Position numbers and translations under genes: made by a program
The notes under the pieces: generated by a model
Seen by the model: only the letters and a program-made list of their open reading frames with translations
Told to the model about the DNA's origin: nothing
The model's database searches: none
NCBI RefSeq assembly: GCF_026626705.1
Contig: NZ_JAPNKC010000001.1
Location: forward strand, 930,001-994,000
Origin: Pyxidicoccus sp. MSG2
Lineage (GTDB): Bacteria > Myxococcota > Myxococcia > Myxococcales > Myxococcaceae
Length of the DNA: 64,000 bases
Reading direction: 5' to 3'
Shown here: positions 25,454 to 33,208 of the stretch, one piece after another
Numbering within the stretch: the stretch's first letter is position 1
Layout of the letters: every line of letters begins with the position of its first letter

Positions 25454-26766
25454 CGCCAGGCGTACTCCTGCATCATGTCCCGCACCTGCTCCGAGTGCAG
25501 CCAGGGGCCAATCAAGTCCGAGCGCTCCACGCCCGCCCCGGTGAGCCGCAACACGCCGTCCACCCGCCTCCCCAGCCCGTGCGCCTCCAGCTCCAGCAGC
25601 TCGGGGAAGTCCGCCAGCGCGTCGGTGCAGAAGCGCTGCCGGTACGCGGCCAGGTCCACGCCCTCCGCCAGCAGCGACAGGAGCATGTAGCGCCGCCGCC
25701 GCTCCTCGGTGTCCAGCCGGAAGCCGTAGCCCACCTCGCCGAAGGACGCCTCGGTGCGCTCGCTGTACGCGGCGATGATGTTGCGCACCTCGCGCGAGCC
25801 CACCGCGTACTCGGACGAGTAGTGCACGCCGCCGGTGTACGAGCGCGCCCCGCAGCCCAGGCCCACCATGCCGTCCTCCTGGCAGCGGTACACCGGGCCG
25901 CCCAGGTCCGGTGCGTGCTTCGCGCGGAACATGCGCATGGAGACCTGCGAGTAGCCCTGGGACAGGAGGAACTCGCGGCCGGCGCGGTAGAGCGACAGGC
26001 GCAGGTCGTCCCACGCGCGGGCCTTCTTGCCGAGGAACGTCAGCGGCCGCACGTAGAGCGGATAGAGGTACAGCTCCTCGGGGTTGAAGCGGAGGGCGGC
26101 GCGCAGGGAGTAGAGGAAGCTCTCCACCGTCTGCCCCTCCATCCCGTAGATGAGGTCGATGTTGAGCGTGGGGAAGCCCGTGGAGCGGATGAGGTCCAGC
26201 GCGGCCTCGACCTGGGCCGTCTGCTGCGGGCGCTTCACCGCGGCGACCTCCGCATCCAGGAAGCTCTGCACACCGATGCTCACCCGGTCCGTGCCGCGCG
26301 AGCGCAGCGCGCGGAGCTTCTCCGCGTCCACCGTCTCCGGCGACACCTCCACGCCCACGGGGATGCCCTTCAGGTCCGCGCCCAGGACGCCTTCCATGAG
26401 GTCGAACACGGTGTGCAGGCCGCGCACGTCGAGCAGCGTCGGTGTACCGCCGCCCAGCGCGGCGCGAGCGAAGCTGGCCGTGCCCAGTGCCTCCTTCACC
26501 CGGCGCGTCTCGCGGCCGAGCGCGGCGAGGTACCCGTCCACCACGTCCTGCTTGGGGCCTGCGGCGGTGAAGAGGTTGCAGAAGCCGCAGCGCATCTCGC
26601 AGAAGGGCACGTGGACGTAGAGGAACAGCGCGTCGCGCCGCTCCTCCGCCCAGACGGACTCCAGGGGGAGCGCGGGGGTGAAGGGCCGGTAGGCCGTCTT
26701 GTGGGGGTAGCCGTAGAGGTACGCCACGTAGGGCGTCTCACCCAGCATCTGCTCCAGGCGCGTCAT
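25450..26766 (-). CDS. STM4012-family radical SAM protein (HemN/HemW-like)
   Basis: A 438-residue radical SAM enzyme of the coproporphyrinogen-dehydrogenase-like type. The cluster motif is VPFCEMRCGFCNLF (CxxxCxxC with the HemN-type extra Cys position occupied by leucine), followed by a GGGTP motif typical of the HemN group. The C-terminal domain resembles HemN (YPLYVRPLTFLG, then a helical tail). It is unlikely to be the housekeeping haem enzyme, because the neighbourhood is the STM4011-4015 set. Start ATG 26766 overlaps the STM4013 stop and its own stop overlaps the STM4011 start, so all are co-translated. The substrate is unknown. Confidence 0.85.
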   Translation of the reverse strand: MTRLEQMLGETPYVAYLYGYPHKTAYRPFTPALPLESVWAEERRDALFLYVHVPFCEMRCGFCNLFTAAGPKQDVVDGYLAALGRETRRVKEALGTASFARAALGGGTPTLLDVRGLHTVFDLMEGVLGADLKGIPVGVEVSPETVDAEKLRALRSRGTDRVSIGVQSFLDAEVAAVKRPQQTAQVEAALDLIRSTGFPTLNIDLIYGMEGQTVESFLYSLRAALRFNPEELYLYPLYVRPLTFLGKKARAWDDLRLSLYRAGREFLLSQGYSQVSMRMFRAKHAPDLGGPVYRCQEDGMVGLGCGARSYTGGVHYSSEYAVGSREVRNIIAAYSERTEASFGEVGYGFRLDTEERRRRYMLLSLLAEGVDLAAYRQRFCTDALADFPELLELEAHGLGRRVDGVLRLTGAGVERSDLIGPWLHSEQVRDMMQEYAWR

Positions 26767-27565
26767 GGTGCGGTGTCTCGATTCAGCGGGAACTCGGCGT
26801 AGGGCACCGTCCAGACGACGGGGTGGCCCAGGCGATGGCCGGTATAGCCCTCCTCGCCATAGGCCGTCCCGTGGTCCGAGCAGACGATGCAGAAGGCAGG
26901 GCCCCGGCGCCGCAGGGCGGCGAAGAGGGGCGGAAGCTGGCGGTCCACGTACTCCAGCGCCGCGCCCTGCGAGGCGCGCGAGTCCTCGGTGGCCCCGGGC
27001 AGGTAGTGCCGGTTGGGCTGGTGCAGCGCGGACACGTTGATGAACAGGAAGACGCGCTGCTCGCGAGGCATTTCCTCCAGACGGCGCACGGCGAGGGCCA
27101 CCTGGTGCTCCGTGGAGCGCGGGTCCGTCACGCCCAATTCGCGGCTCCAGTGGCTCTCCGCGAAGAGGCCGGGCAGCACGTTGCCCAGCGGGTTGCGCTT
27201 GTTGAAGAAGCCCACGCCGCCAATGCAGACGGTGTGGTACCCGCGCCCGGCCAGGCCCGTGACGAGGTCCGGCGCGTCGAGGACGCAGGTGCCCGGGGCC
27301 GTCGTCTCGCTTCCTCGAAGCGCATGGAGAACAGGCGCGGGTGGAGGCCGGGTGCGACGGGAGTGGGCAGGAAGCCGGCGAAGAAGGCGTGGTGCGCGGC
27401 GTAGGTGAAGCTGGCGGGCGAGTGGCGCTGCTCCCAGCGTCCCCCGGGCATCAGCGCGGTGAGGTTCGGCGTGCGGCCCTGCGCGGCCATTTCCTCGGCC
27501 ACGTCGTAGCGGAGGGTGTCCAGCGTGAGGAAGAGCAGGTCGTGCGAGCCGACCACGGCGTTCAT
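26763..27565 (-). pseudogene. STM4013-family hydrolase, frameshifted as read
   Basis: An alkaline-phosphatase/sulfatase-superfamily protein split between two frames. The N-terminal part (from ATG 27565, MNAVVGSHDLLFLTLDTLR) has the metal/nucleophile motif LDTLRYD. It stays in frame to RLFSMRFEE at about 27313. The C-terminal part (SETTAPGTCVLDAPDLV to SDHGTAYGEEGYTGHRLGH) is one frame away and contains the DHG metal site. Restoring one C to the CC at 27313-27314 gives RFEGSETT and a single 268-codon frame. All other genes of the operon are intact and coupled by overlapping starts and stops, so a sequencing slip is as likely as a true mutation. The alternative start is ATG 27571. Confidence 0.8.
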
Positions 27566-28245
27566 GTCCATCGCGCGAGCACCTCCGCGAGGGGCTTCGT
27601 GTCGCCGGTGATTCGCTCCACCGTGAAGGTGGGCGGAGGCAATCCGTGGGGCCACCGCCGGCCATGGGACACCCAGCACGTGGCCATGCCCAGGCGGGTG
27701 GCGCCGACGATGTCCCGCTCCGGGTCGTCACCGACGTGGAGCACGTCCTCGGGAGCGCGGTCCACCCGGGCGAGCGCCGCCTGGAAGATGCGCGCGTCGG
27801 GCTTCTCCGCGCCGACCTCGCCGGAGAGGAAGACGTCGGGCAGCAAGTGCATGAGCCCCGCGTGGTGCAGCTTCGCGCGCTGCACCCGGCCCGAGCCGTT
27901 GGACACCACGGCGACGGAAGCGCGCTTCCTCAGGTCCTCCACGAGCGCGAGGGTCCCCACGCTGGGAACGACGAGGTACGGCAGCAGGGAGGACATGTCG
28001 TCCCAGAGTTCCTCGGGTGACAGCCCCAGGCCGGGGAAGGCCTCCGTCACGCGACGGCAGAAGACGGTGCGGTCCGTGGAACCACGCCCGTCGAGCGCGT
28101 GCAGCTCGGCCACATCCGCGGCACGGCATGACTCCGGGAAGACGCGCGGGTGGCGGATGACGAGGTCTTCGACGTAGCTGGCGAAGGCGCCGGCACGGTC
28201 GATCAGCGTGTCATCCAGGTCGAAGAAGACGGCCCGGGGCCGCAT
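27562..28245 (-). CDS. HAD-superfamily phosphatase (subfamily IA)
   Basis: A 227-residue haloacid-dehalogenase-type hydrolase with all four motifs: FFDLDDTLID (nucleophile Asp near residue 9), VVSNGS, the Lys of EKPD, and GDDPERD. The helical cap lies between residues about 15 and 90. These enzymes remove phosphate from small molecules or peptides through an aspartyl-phosphate intermediate. It is the first gene of the minus-strand operon; its stop overlaps the STM4013 start. It is not one of the numbered Salmonella families that I recall, so it may be a lineage-specific addition to the system. Confidence 0.85.
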   Translation of the reverse strand: MRPRAVFFDLDDTLIDRAGAFASYVEDLVIRHPRVFPESCRAADVAELHALDGRGSTDRTVFCRRVTEAFPGLGLSPEELWDDMSSLLPYLVVPSVGTLALVEDLRKRASVAVVSNGSGRVQRAKLHHAGLMHLLPDVFLSGEVGAEKPDARIFQAALARVDRAPEDVLHVGDDPERDIVGATRLGMATCWVSHGRRWPHGLPPPTFTVERITGDTKPLAEVLARWT

Positions 28246-28362
28246 CCAGGCACTCCTCCCAAAGGGCCCCGAGGATATGCCGCATCATCCCCATGGAACA
28301 GGGCCCATCCCCTACCCCGCTGCGCGGCGGAACGCGGGCGCTCCGGAATTCCGGGGTGCTCG

Positions 28363-28902
28363 TCAGCCCAGGATTCTTCGCAGCAGGACAGCGAGCGCCA
28401 TGAAGAGGACGGGGCCGAACATGAGGAGCAGCACGCCCCAGGCGGCCAGCCTCCGGCGGTTGCTCCGTCGCGTCTCGCCCCCGGCAACCTGCCGCTCCGC
28501 GCAGTCCTCGCAGCGGGGCGAGCCCTGGGCGTCCTGCACATCGCAGCTCGCGCAGAGGAACGTGCCGCAGCGTCCGCACGTCAGGGTGGAGCGCTGGCCA
28601 TGGACGGGGCACACCGCCTCCTCGGTGTCCGTGGCGCCCGGGCCCGCCTGGGAGGCGCGCTCCGCGGGGTCCTCCGCGGAAGCATCGAGAAGCGCCTGGG
28701 CCCGGTCGAGGTCGGCTGAGGCGACGAGCACGTTGACCTCGATGTATCCGCCCATCACGCCAAGCATGGCGCGGTGCTGCTCTCCCTGGACGACGCAGGG
28801 GATGCCGTGGGCCTCCAGCAGCGAGCGCAGCATGGCCGCTTCGGCCGAATCACCACAGCTCTTGAGGACGACGAGATTCGACGACGATTCCGGCTGGCTC
28901 AG
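28363..28902 (-). CDS. DUF2007-type protein with B-box-like zinc finger and membrane anchor
   Basis: A protein of about 179 residues. The N-terminal half (NLVVLKSCGDSAEAAMLRSLL, then GIPCVVQGEQHRAMLG) is a DUF2007/'putative signal-transducing protein' domain. Next is a cysteine/histidine cluster (CPVHGQ, CGRCGTFLCASC, CEDCAE) resembling a B-box zinc finger, and a single membrane helix ends the chain. No ATG, GTG or TTG exists at a sensible place in frame. A GGGGAGG site lies six bases before a CTG at 28902, which I take as the likely start. The frame is open far upstream, so a distant start is possible but would overlap the next gene. Confidence 0.65.
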   Translation of the reverse strand: MSQPESSSNLVVLKSCGDSAEAAMLRSLLEAHGIPCVVQGEQHRAMLGVMGGYIEVNVLVASADLDRAQALLDASAEDPAERASQAGPGATDTEEAVCPVHGQRSTLTCGRCGTFLCASCDVQDAQGSPRCEDCAERQVAGGETRRSNRRRLAAWGVLLLMFGPVLFMALAVLLRRILG

Positions 28903-28982
28903 GTACGGCCTCCCCTCACGGAGCCGCAGTGTAGCTTCGGCGGAAAGGGGCCGCCCAGCGACCCCGAGGACGACCCGGGCCG

Positions 28983-29486
28983 CTACCTGGAGAGGTCGAT
29001 GGCCTCGCCCTCGCGCGGGAGCTGGAGGCGCCCGCCAACACCCGCCTTCTCCGCTCGCTGCTCCAGCGCCCTCACGGGCTCGCGGTAGTGGCCGAACGTG
29101 GTGTGGTGGATGGGAATGACGCGCCGGGGATTCAGCAGCGTGATGAGCTTCAGCGCTTCCTCCGCGTCCATGGACCGTCGTCCGAGCGGGCCATCGACAC
29201 CCACCGCCCTCAGGATGACGGCGTCGAGCCGCCCGAGGTCCATGTCCGGAGGGTCCACGTAGCGCGCGACCTCCGCGTCGGGCGCTCCGGTGGACGGATG
29301 CTTTGGGAGCACGAACGCGCGCGGCCCCCGAGACCCCAGCATGGGGTCCGTCAGCAGTCGCAATCCGTCCCGCTCGAGGAGCACGGTGGGACCACCGAAC
29401 CAGCGCAGCGTACCGGCAGCGGGCGGGCGCGCTCCCGTGCCGGCACAGGCAGTGAGCAGTGAAACCAGCGAGACAACGAGCCTCAT
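28983..29486 (-). pseudogene. Metallo-beta-lactamase-fold lipoprotein lacking its metal site
   Basis: A 167-residue lipoprotein (lipobox LLTACAG). It has the first strands of a UlaG-like metallo-beta-lactamase fold (LRWFGGPTVLLERDGLRLLTDP, given as two stretches) and the last ones (DAEEALKLITLLNP, VIPIHHTTFGHY). The part between, which should hold the zinc motif HxHxDH and the central strands, is missing: LDAVIL leads straight to RAVGVDGPLGRRS. The frame is intact, so this looks like an in-frame deletion of about 80-120 residues leaving a catalytically dead remnant. ATG 29501 is an alternative start. It is divergent from the LysR gene. Confidence 0.75.
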
Positions 29487-29649
29487 CTTCCCGAACACCA
29501 TGGCGGTCTTCCTCTCCGAGCACCGTGACGGAGCAATAGATGCGCTCGGGGCCTGCTCCCGTCGAACGACATGCGCGTTGACTCGCCATGCATTTCCGCA
29601 TGGGGTGGGGACGCACCACGCATGGCATGTCTTCACGGGACCGGAACCG

Positions 29650-30585
29650 ATGCTCGACTGGGATGACCTCCGCTTCTTCCTCGCCATCGCCCAGCACGGC
29701 AGCCTCTCGTCCGCCGCGCGCTCGCTGCGGGTGACGCAGCCCACGGTGGGACGGCGCCTGGACGCCCTGGAACGGAAGCTCGGCTCCAGGCTCTTCCAGC
29801 GGACGCCGTCGGGTTTCACCCTGACCGCCACCGGCGAAGGAATCCGCGCCCATGTCGAGCGCATGGAGCAGGACGCGCTCGCCGCCGAGCGCCGGGCCAC
29901 CGGACGCGACATCGGCCTCTCCGGCACCGTGCGCGTGAGCACCACGGAGTGGCTCGCCAGCCACGTGCTCGGGCCGCTGCTCGTCCCGCTGGCCGAGCGA
30001 CACCCCGCGCTCGGCATCGAACTGCACTCGGACGTGCGCCGGGTCAGCCTGACGCAGCGGGAAGCGGACCTCGCGCTGCGCGCCGTCCCCTTCGAGCAGC
30101 AGGACATCTTCCAGCGGAAGGTGGCCCGACTGGCCTTCGGCCTGTACGCGGCGGAGGACTACCTCGCGCGGCACGGAGCGCCGGACTTCTCGCGGCAGTG
30201 CGAGGGCCACGCGCTCGTCACCATGAGCGACGAGCAGGGCCCCATCGCCGACGTGGCCTGGCTGCGCACCCTCGCGAGTGGGGCGCGCATCGCCTTCCGC
30301 CTGAACAACCGCGACGTCCAGGCGCGCATGGCAGCGGCGGGCGCCGGGCTGGCCTGCCTGCCGCGCTGCCTGGGGGATGACGTGAAGGGCTTGAGACGAC
30401 TCGCGACACCCACGCCTGCTCCCACGAGGGAGCTCTGGCTCGGCGTCCACGGAGACCTGCGTGGGACACCGCGCGTCAAGGAGGTGGCGGACTTCATCGC
30501 CCGGGAAATCCGGCGCCTGGGCCCCACCCTGAATCCGGAGGACGTGCCCCAGCCGTCACGCAGGCCCCGCCCACCGCGCACGTGA
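29650..30585 (+). CDS. LysR-family transcriptional regulator
   Basis: A 311-residue regulator. The winged helix-turn-helix is at residues 1-60 (WDDLRFFLAIAQHGSLSSAAR, then VTQPTVGRRLDALE). A LysR-type periplasmic-binding-like effector domain follows from about residue 90 to 290. The helix-turn-helix is well conserved, so DNA binding should be intact. It is transcribed away from the deleted metallo-beta-lactamase gene, with about 165 bases between; LysR regulators often control the divergent gene, which here seems dead. The effector is not predictable. Confidence 0.9.
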   Translation: MLDWDDLRFFLAIAQHGSLSSAARSLRVTQPTVGRRLDALERKLGSRLFQRTPSGFTLTATGEGIRAHVERMEQDALAAERRATGRDIGLSGTVRVSTTEWLASHVLGPLLVPLAERHPALGIELHSDVRRVSLTQREADLALRAVPFEQQDIFQRKVARLAFGLYAAEDYLARHGAPDFSRQCEGHALVTMSDEQGPIADVAWLRTLASGARIAFRLNNRDVQARMAAAGAGLACLPRCLGDDVKGLRRLATPTPAPTRELWLGVHGDLRGTPRVKEVADFIAREIRRLGPTLNPEDVPQPSRRPRPPRT

Positions 30586-30596
30586 GCGTCCGGGGA

Positions 30597-30785
30597 CTAC
30601 CTCACGCTGGACAGGGCCCTTGGCGGGCCCCAGGCGAGGTTCGCGTAGGTCCGGGTGGGCCTGGGCGCCTCGGGCCGGCTCGGGGGCCGGGGCCGCTCGG
30701 CGGACCAGCACGCCGGCACGGACCAGAGCAGCGCCCCCAGCGAGACACACACCGCTCCCAGCCAGAACGGATTGGTGTGGGACAT
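30597..30785 (-). CDS. Small exported protein of 62 residues
   Basis: A 62-residue protein with one hydrophobic N-terminal segment (FWLGAVCVSLGALLWSVPAC) that is either a signal peptide or an anchor, followed by an arginine- and proline-rich tail. GAGGAG lies a few bases before ATG 30785 (read on the minus strand), which supports a real gene. It converges on the LysR gene, 11 bases apart. No family is recognised, and the proline/arginine composition carries little information in DNA of this GC content. Confidence 0.5.
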   Translation of the reverse strand: MSHTNPFWLGAVCVSLGALLWSVPACWSAERPRPPSRPEAPRPTRTYANLAWGPPRALSSVR

Positions 30786-30968
30786 GGCACTCCTCCTCGG
30801 CCGGCAAAGGCCCGCGCCGACCCTCGCGGAACGGTCCTCGCGTCGGCGCATATCGGCACGCCCGGCGCGCGTGCATGTCCCCAAACACCCACCCGGGCGA
30901 AATATGTCACCGACTCCAGGGCATGAAGGGCGGCCACGGCCTTCCGGCGTGGGGCGACTACACCGCCC

Positions 30969-32159
30969 TCACCCCGCGCCGTGTTGCGCGAAGTCGTAGT
31001 CCACCAGCGCCCGGATGACCTCCTCCCGCGAGTCCGTCAGCAGCAGGTGGCGCGCGTACTCCTGTCCCTGGGCGAGCTGCACCAGCAGCGGATACACGGG
31101 ACGCGTGCGCGTCCAGAACTCGGTGCCGAGGAAGATCATCGGGCTGATGACGCCCACGGAGTTGTAGTGGTTCTGGCACGCGTCCTGGAAGATTTCCTGG
31201 ATGGTGCCTGCGCTGCCCGGCGCATAGACGATGCCACCGCGAGCAATCGTGAGCAGGCCGTCCTCGCGCACGCTGTTGGCGAAGTACTTGGCGATGTACG
31301 TCGCGAACGGGTTGGGCGGCTCGTGCCCGTAGTGCCACGTGGGGATGCCCAGGCTGTCGCAGTGGGGCCTGTCGCCATCGCGAAGCGGAAACGCGCCCCG
31401 TACCTCGAAGGCGCACGCGAGCCACTCGCGGTCGGTGTAGCTGGGGGCCTTCGCGAGCATGGCGAGCCCCGAGTCCAGCTCCGCTTCGGTGCGCCGTGCG
31501 AACCAGGCGCCGACGTGGGTGGCCTCCATGGCGCCCGGGCCTCCGCCGGAGACCATGAAGAAGCCCCGCTGGGTGAGCTCGCGAGCCAGCGCCGCCACCG
31601 CGCGGTAGTCCGGCTGTCCGCGCTTCATCGAGTGGCCGCCCATGATGGCCACCACCTTGCGCTTCCCGCCCCCCGCCGCGAGCACCTCCTCCATGGCGTC
31701 GGTGACGGCATGGTCATGGAGCCGCTGCGCCAGCGTCTCCAGCAGCGTGGGCGGGCTGCCCCGTCCCTGCGCGGCCCAGTGCGCGTAGACGCGCGCGTCC
31801 AGCGTGTCGGCGTACGTCTCCGGCCGTGCCGGGTCGAAGCCGGCGTACAGCTCTTCCGGCGAATAGACGCTGCCGCGATAGGGCTGGTAGGGCAGCCCGG
31901 TGATGGGCGGGAAGACGAGGGCCCCGTGCGTGAGCGCCACGCGCAGGGCCTCAGTCTCCAGCTCACACCCGAGGAAGACGGTGCCCGCCAGCTCGGAGGA
32001 GGCCAGCTCGCGGGTGTACCGCCGCAAGTCCAGCCCCTGGATGACGACGTTGGAGAGGTGCGCTCCCGAGCGCAGGTGCCGCTCGAAGGCGTCGATGGTT
32101 TCAATCTCGGTCACACCGGGAGGATTCCACGCCTGCCTCCCCGGGCGGTAGAGCTTCAT
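30969..32159 (-). CDS. LOG-family Rossmann-fold protein (lysine-decarboxylase-like)
   Basis: A 396-residue protein. The C-terminal two thirds have the LOG-family signature: IMGGHSMKRGQPDYRAVA, VSGGGPGAMEATHVGA and the PGSAGTIQE motif (normally PGGxGTxxE; the second Gly is Ser here). LOG proteins hydrolyse nucleoside 5'-monophosphates such as cytokinin ribotides or related nucleotides. An N-terminal extension of about 150 residues distinguishes this larger bacterial subgroup from the roughly 190-residue LOG proteins. ATG 32159 is the first good start. It is last in a three-gene minus-strand run with the L,D-transpeptidase and the AAA-TPR protein. Confidence 0.85.
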   Translation of the reverse strand: MKLYRPGRQAWNPPGVTEIETIDAFERHLRSGAHLSNVVIQGLDLRRYTRELASSELAGTVFLGCELETEALRVALTHGALVFPPITGLPYQPYRGSVYSPEELYAGFDPARPETYADTLDARVYAHWAAQGRGSPPTLLETLAQRLHDHAVTDAMEEVLAAGGGKRKVVAIMGGHSMKRGQPDYRAVAALARELTQRGFFMVSGGGPGAMEATHVGAWFARRTEAELDSGLAMLAKAPSYTDREWLACAFEVRGAFPLRDGDRPHCDSLGIPTWHYGHEPPNPFATYIAKYFANSVREDGLLTIARGGIVYAPGSAGTIQEIFQDACQNHYNSVGVISPMIFLGTEFWTRTRPVYPLLVQLAQGQEYARHLLLTDSREEVIRALVDYDFAQHGAG

Positions 32160-32206
32160 CAACCTGGTGAGGCGACGCCCGCCGCGGCGTGGACCCTCAG
32201 CCGCGG

Positions 32207-33208
32207 CTAGAAGAGGACGACCATGGTCCCCTCGGGCACCTGGTCGAACAGCGAGGCGATGTCCGGGGTGTGCATCACCACGCAGCCCCAGGACAGGCGC
32301 CCGCCGCTCTCCGCCAGCGTCCACTCCCCCGCCCAGCCGTGCAGGCCGATACCGCTGCCCAGGCGCGTGGAGGCCTCCGTGTTCCGCCGCGCCGCCCAGT
32401 CGCGGGCAATGCGCTCGCGCGTCTTCGCATCGACGAAGCCCGAGGCCACACCCCGGTCGGCGTCCCACGGATTCGGATAGTTCACCCGAATCCAGTGCCC
32501 GCCATAGAAGGCCGAGTACGGCCCGGGAATGTCCCCTCGCACCTTCTGCGTGACGAAGTACATGCCCTTCGGCGTGCGGTTGTCGCCGCGCACCTCCTTG
32601 GCTCCCGCTGCCTGGCCGAAGCCCACCTCCTTGCGGACCACTTCACGCCCCTTCGCGTACAGACGGAGCTGGAAGTCCTCGTGCGAGATGAGCAGCAGTG
32701 ACGCTTCCTCCGCCGGAAGCGGCAGCCGCTCCCGCGTCGAGGTGAAGCGCCGCAGCTCCGCGGCGGAGAGACGCCGGCCCGCGTGCACCGTCACGACGAG
32801 CCGGGCCGTCTTCCCCACCCGTCCCAGCACCTGCCCTCGCGTGACGAGCGCCTCCGGACGGAGCTCCACCCCGTCCAGCCCCGAGTACTCGGACCGGGCA
32901 CGCAGCAGCGCATGGTTCTCGTAGTACAGGTGCTCCAGCACGACGGAGCGCCCGCCTTCGCCCACCTCCGCGACGCGGCCATGCGCCAGTGCGAGCACCT
33001 CGCTTCCCGGACGAGCAGCCAGGCTCCCGGGCACGGGAGCGAAGCCATCCGCGGGCGGGTGCGGAGGACGCAGGTACGCCTCGAACGCATCGGGAGCCAT
33101 CGCGGCCAACGCAACGGACGGAAAGCCTGGCACGCAGGCGAGCAGGAGGGAGAGGACCAGGGGGCGCACCGGGGGTGGACACTCGGGCCTCGCCCGGGGT
33201 TCCGTCAA
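32207..33208 (-). CDS. L,D-transpeptidase (YkuD) with degenerate LytM-like domain
   Basis: A 333-residue exported protein. The signal sequence is VRPLVLSLLLACVPGF. Residues about 60-150 resemble an M23/LytM fold (LALAHGRVAEVG, VLEHLYYENH) without a clear zinc site. The YkuD domain from about 165 has IGLHGWAGEW and the catalytic SWGCVVMH with the nucleophile Cys. L,D-transpeptidases form 3-3 cross-links in peptidoglycan or attach proteins to it. TTG 33208 overlaps the stop of the upstream gene (TTGA), implying coupling; GTG 33169, just before the signal sequence, is an equally plausible start. Confidence 0.85.
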   Translation of the reverse strand: MTEPRARPECPPPVRPLVLSLLLACVPGFPSVALAAMAPDAFEAYLRPPHPPADGFAPVPGSLAARPGSEVLALAHGRVAEVGEGGRSVVLEHLYYENHALLRARSEYSGLDGVELRPEALVTRGQVLGRVGKTARLVVTVHAGRRLSAAELRRFTSTRERLPLPAEEASLLLISHEDFQLRLYAKGREVVRKEVGFGQAAGAKEVRGDNRTPKGMYFVTQKVRGDIPGPYSAFYGGHWIRVNYPNPWDADRGVASGFVDAKTRERIARDWAARRNTEASTRLGSGIGLHGWAGEWTLAESGGRLSWGCVVMHTPDIASLFDQVPEGTMVVLF

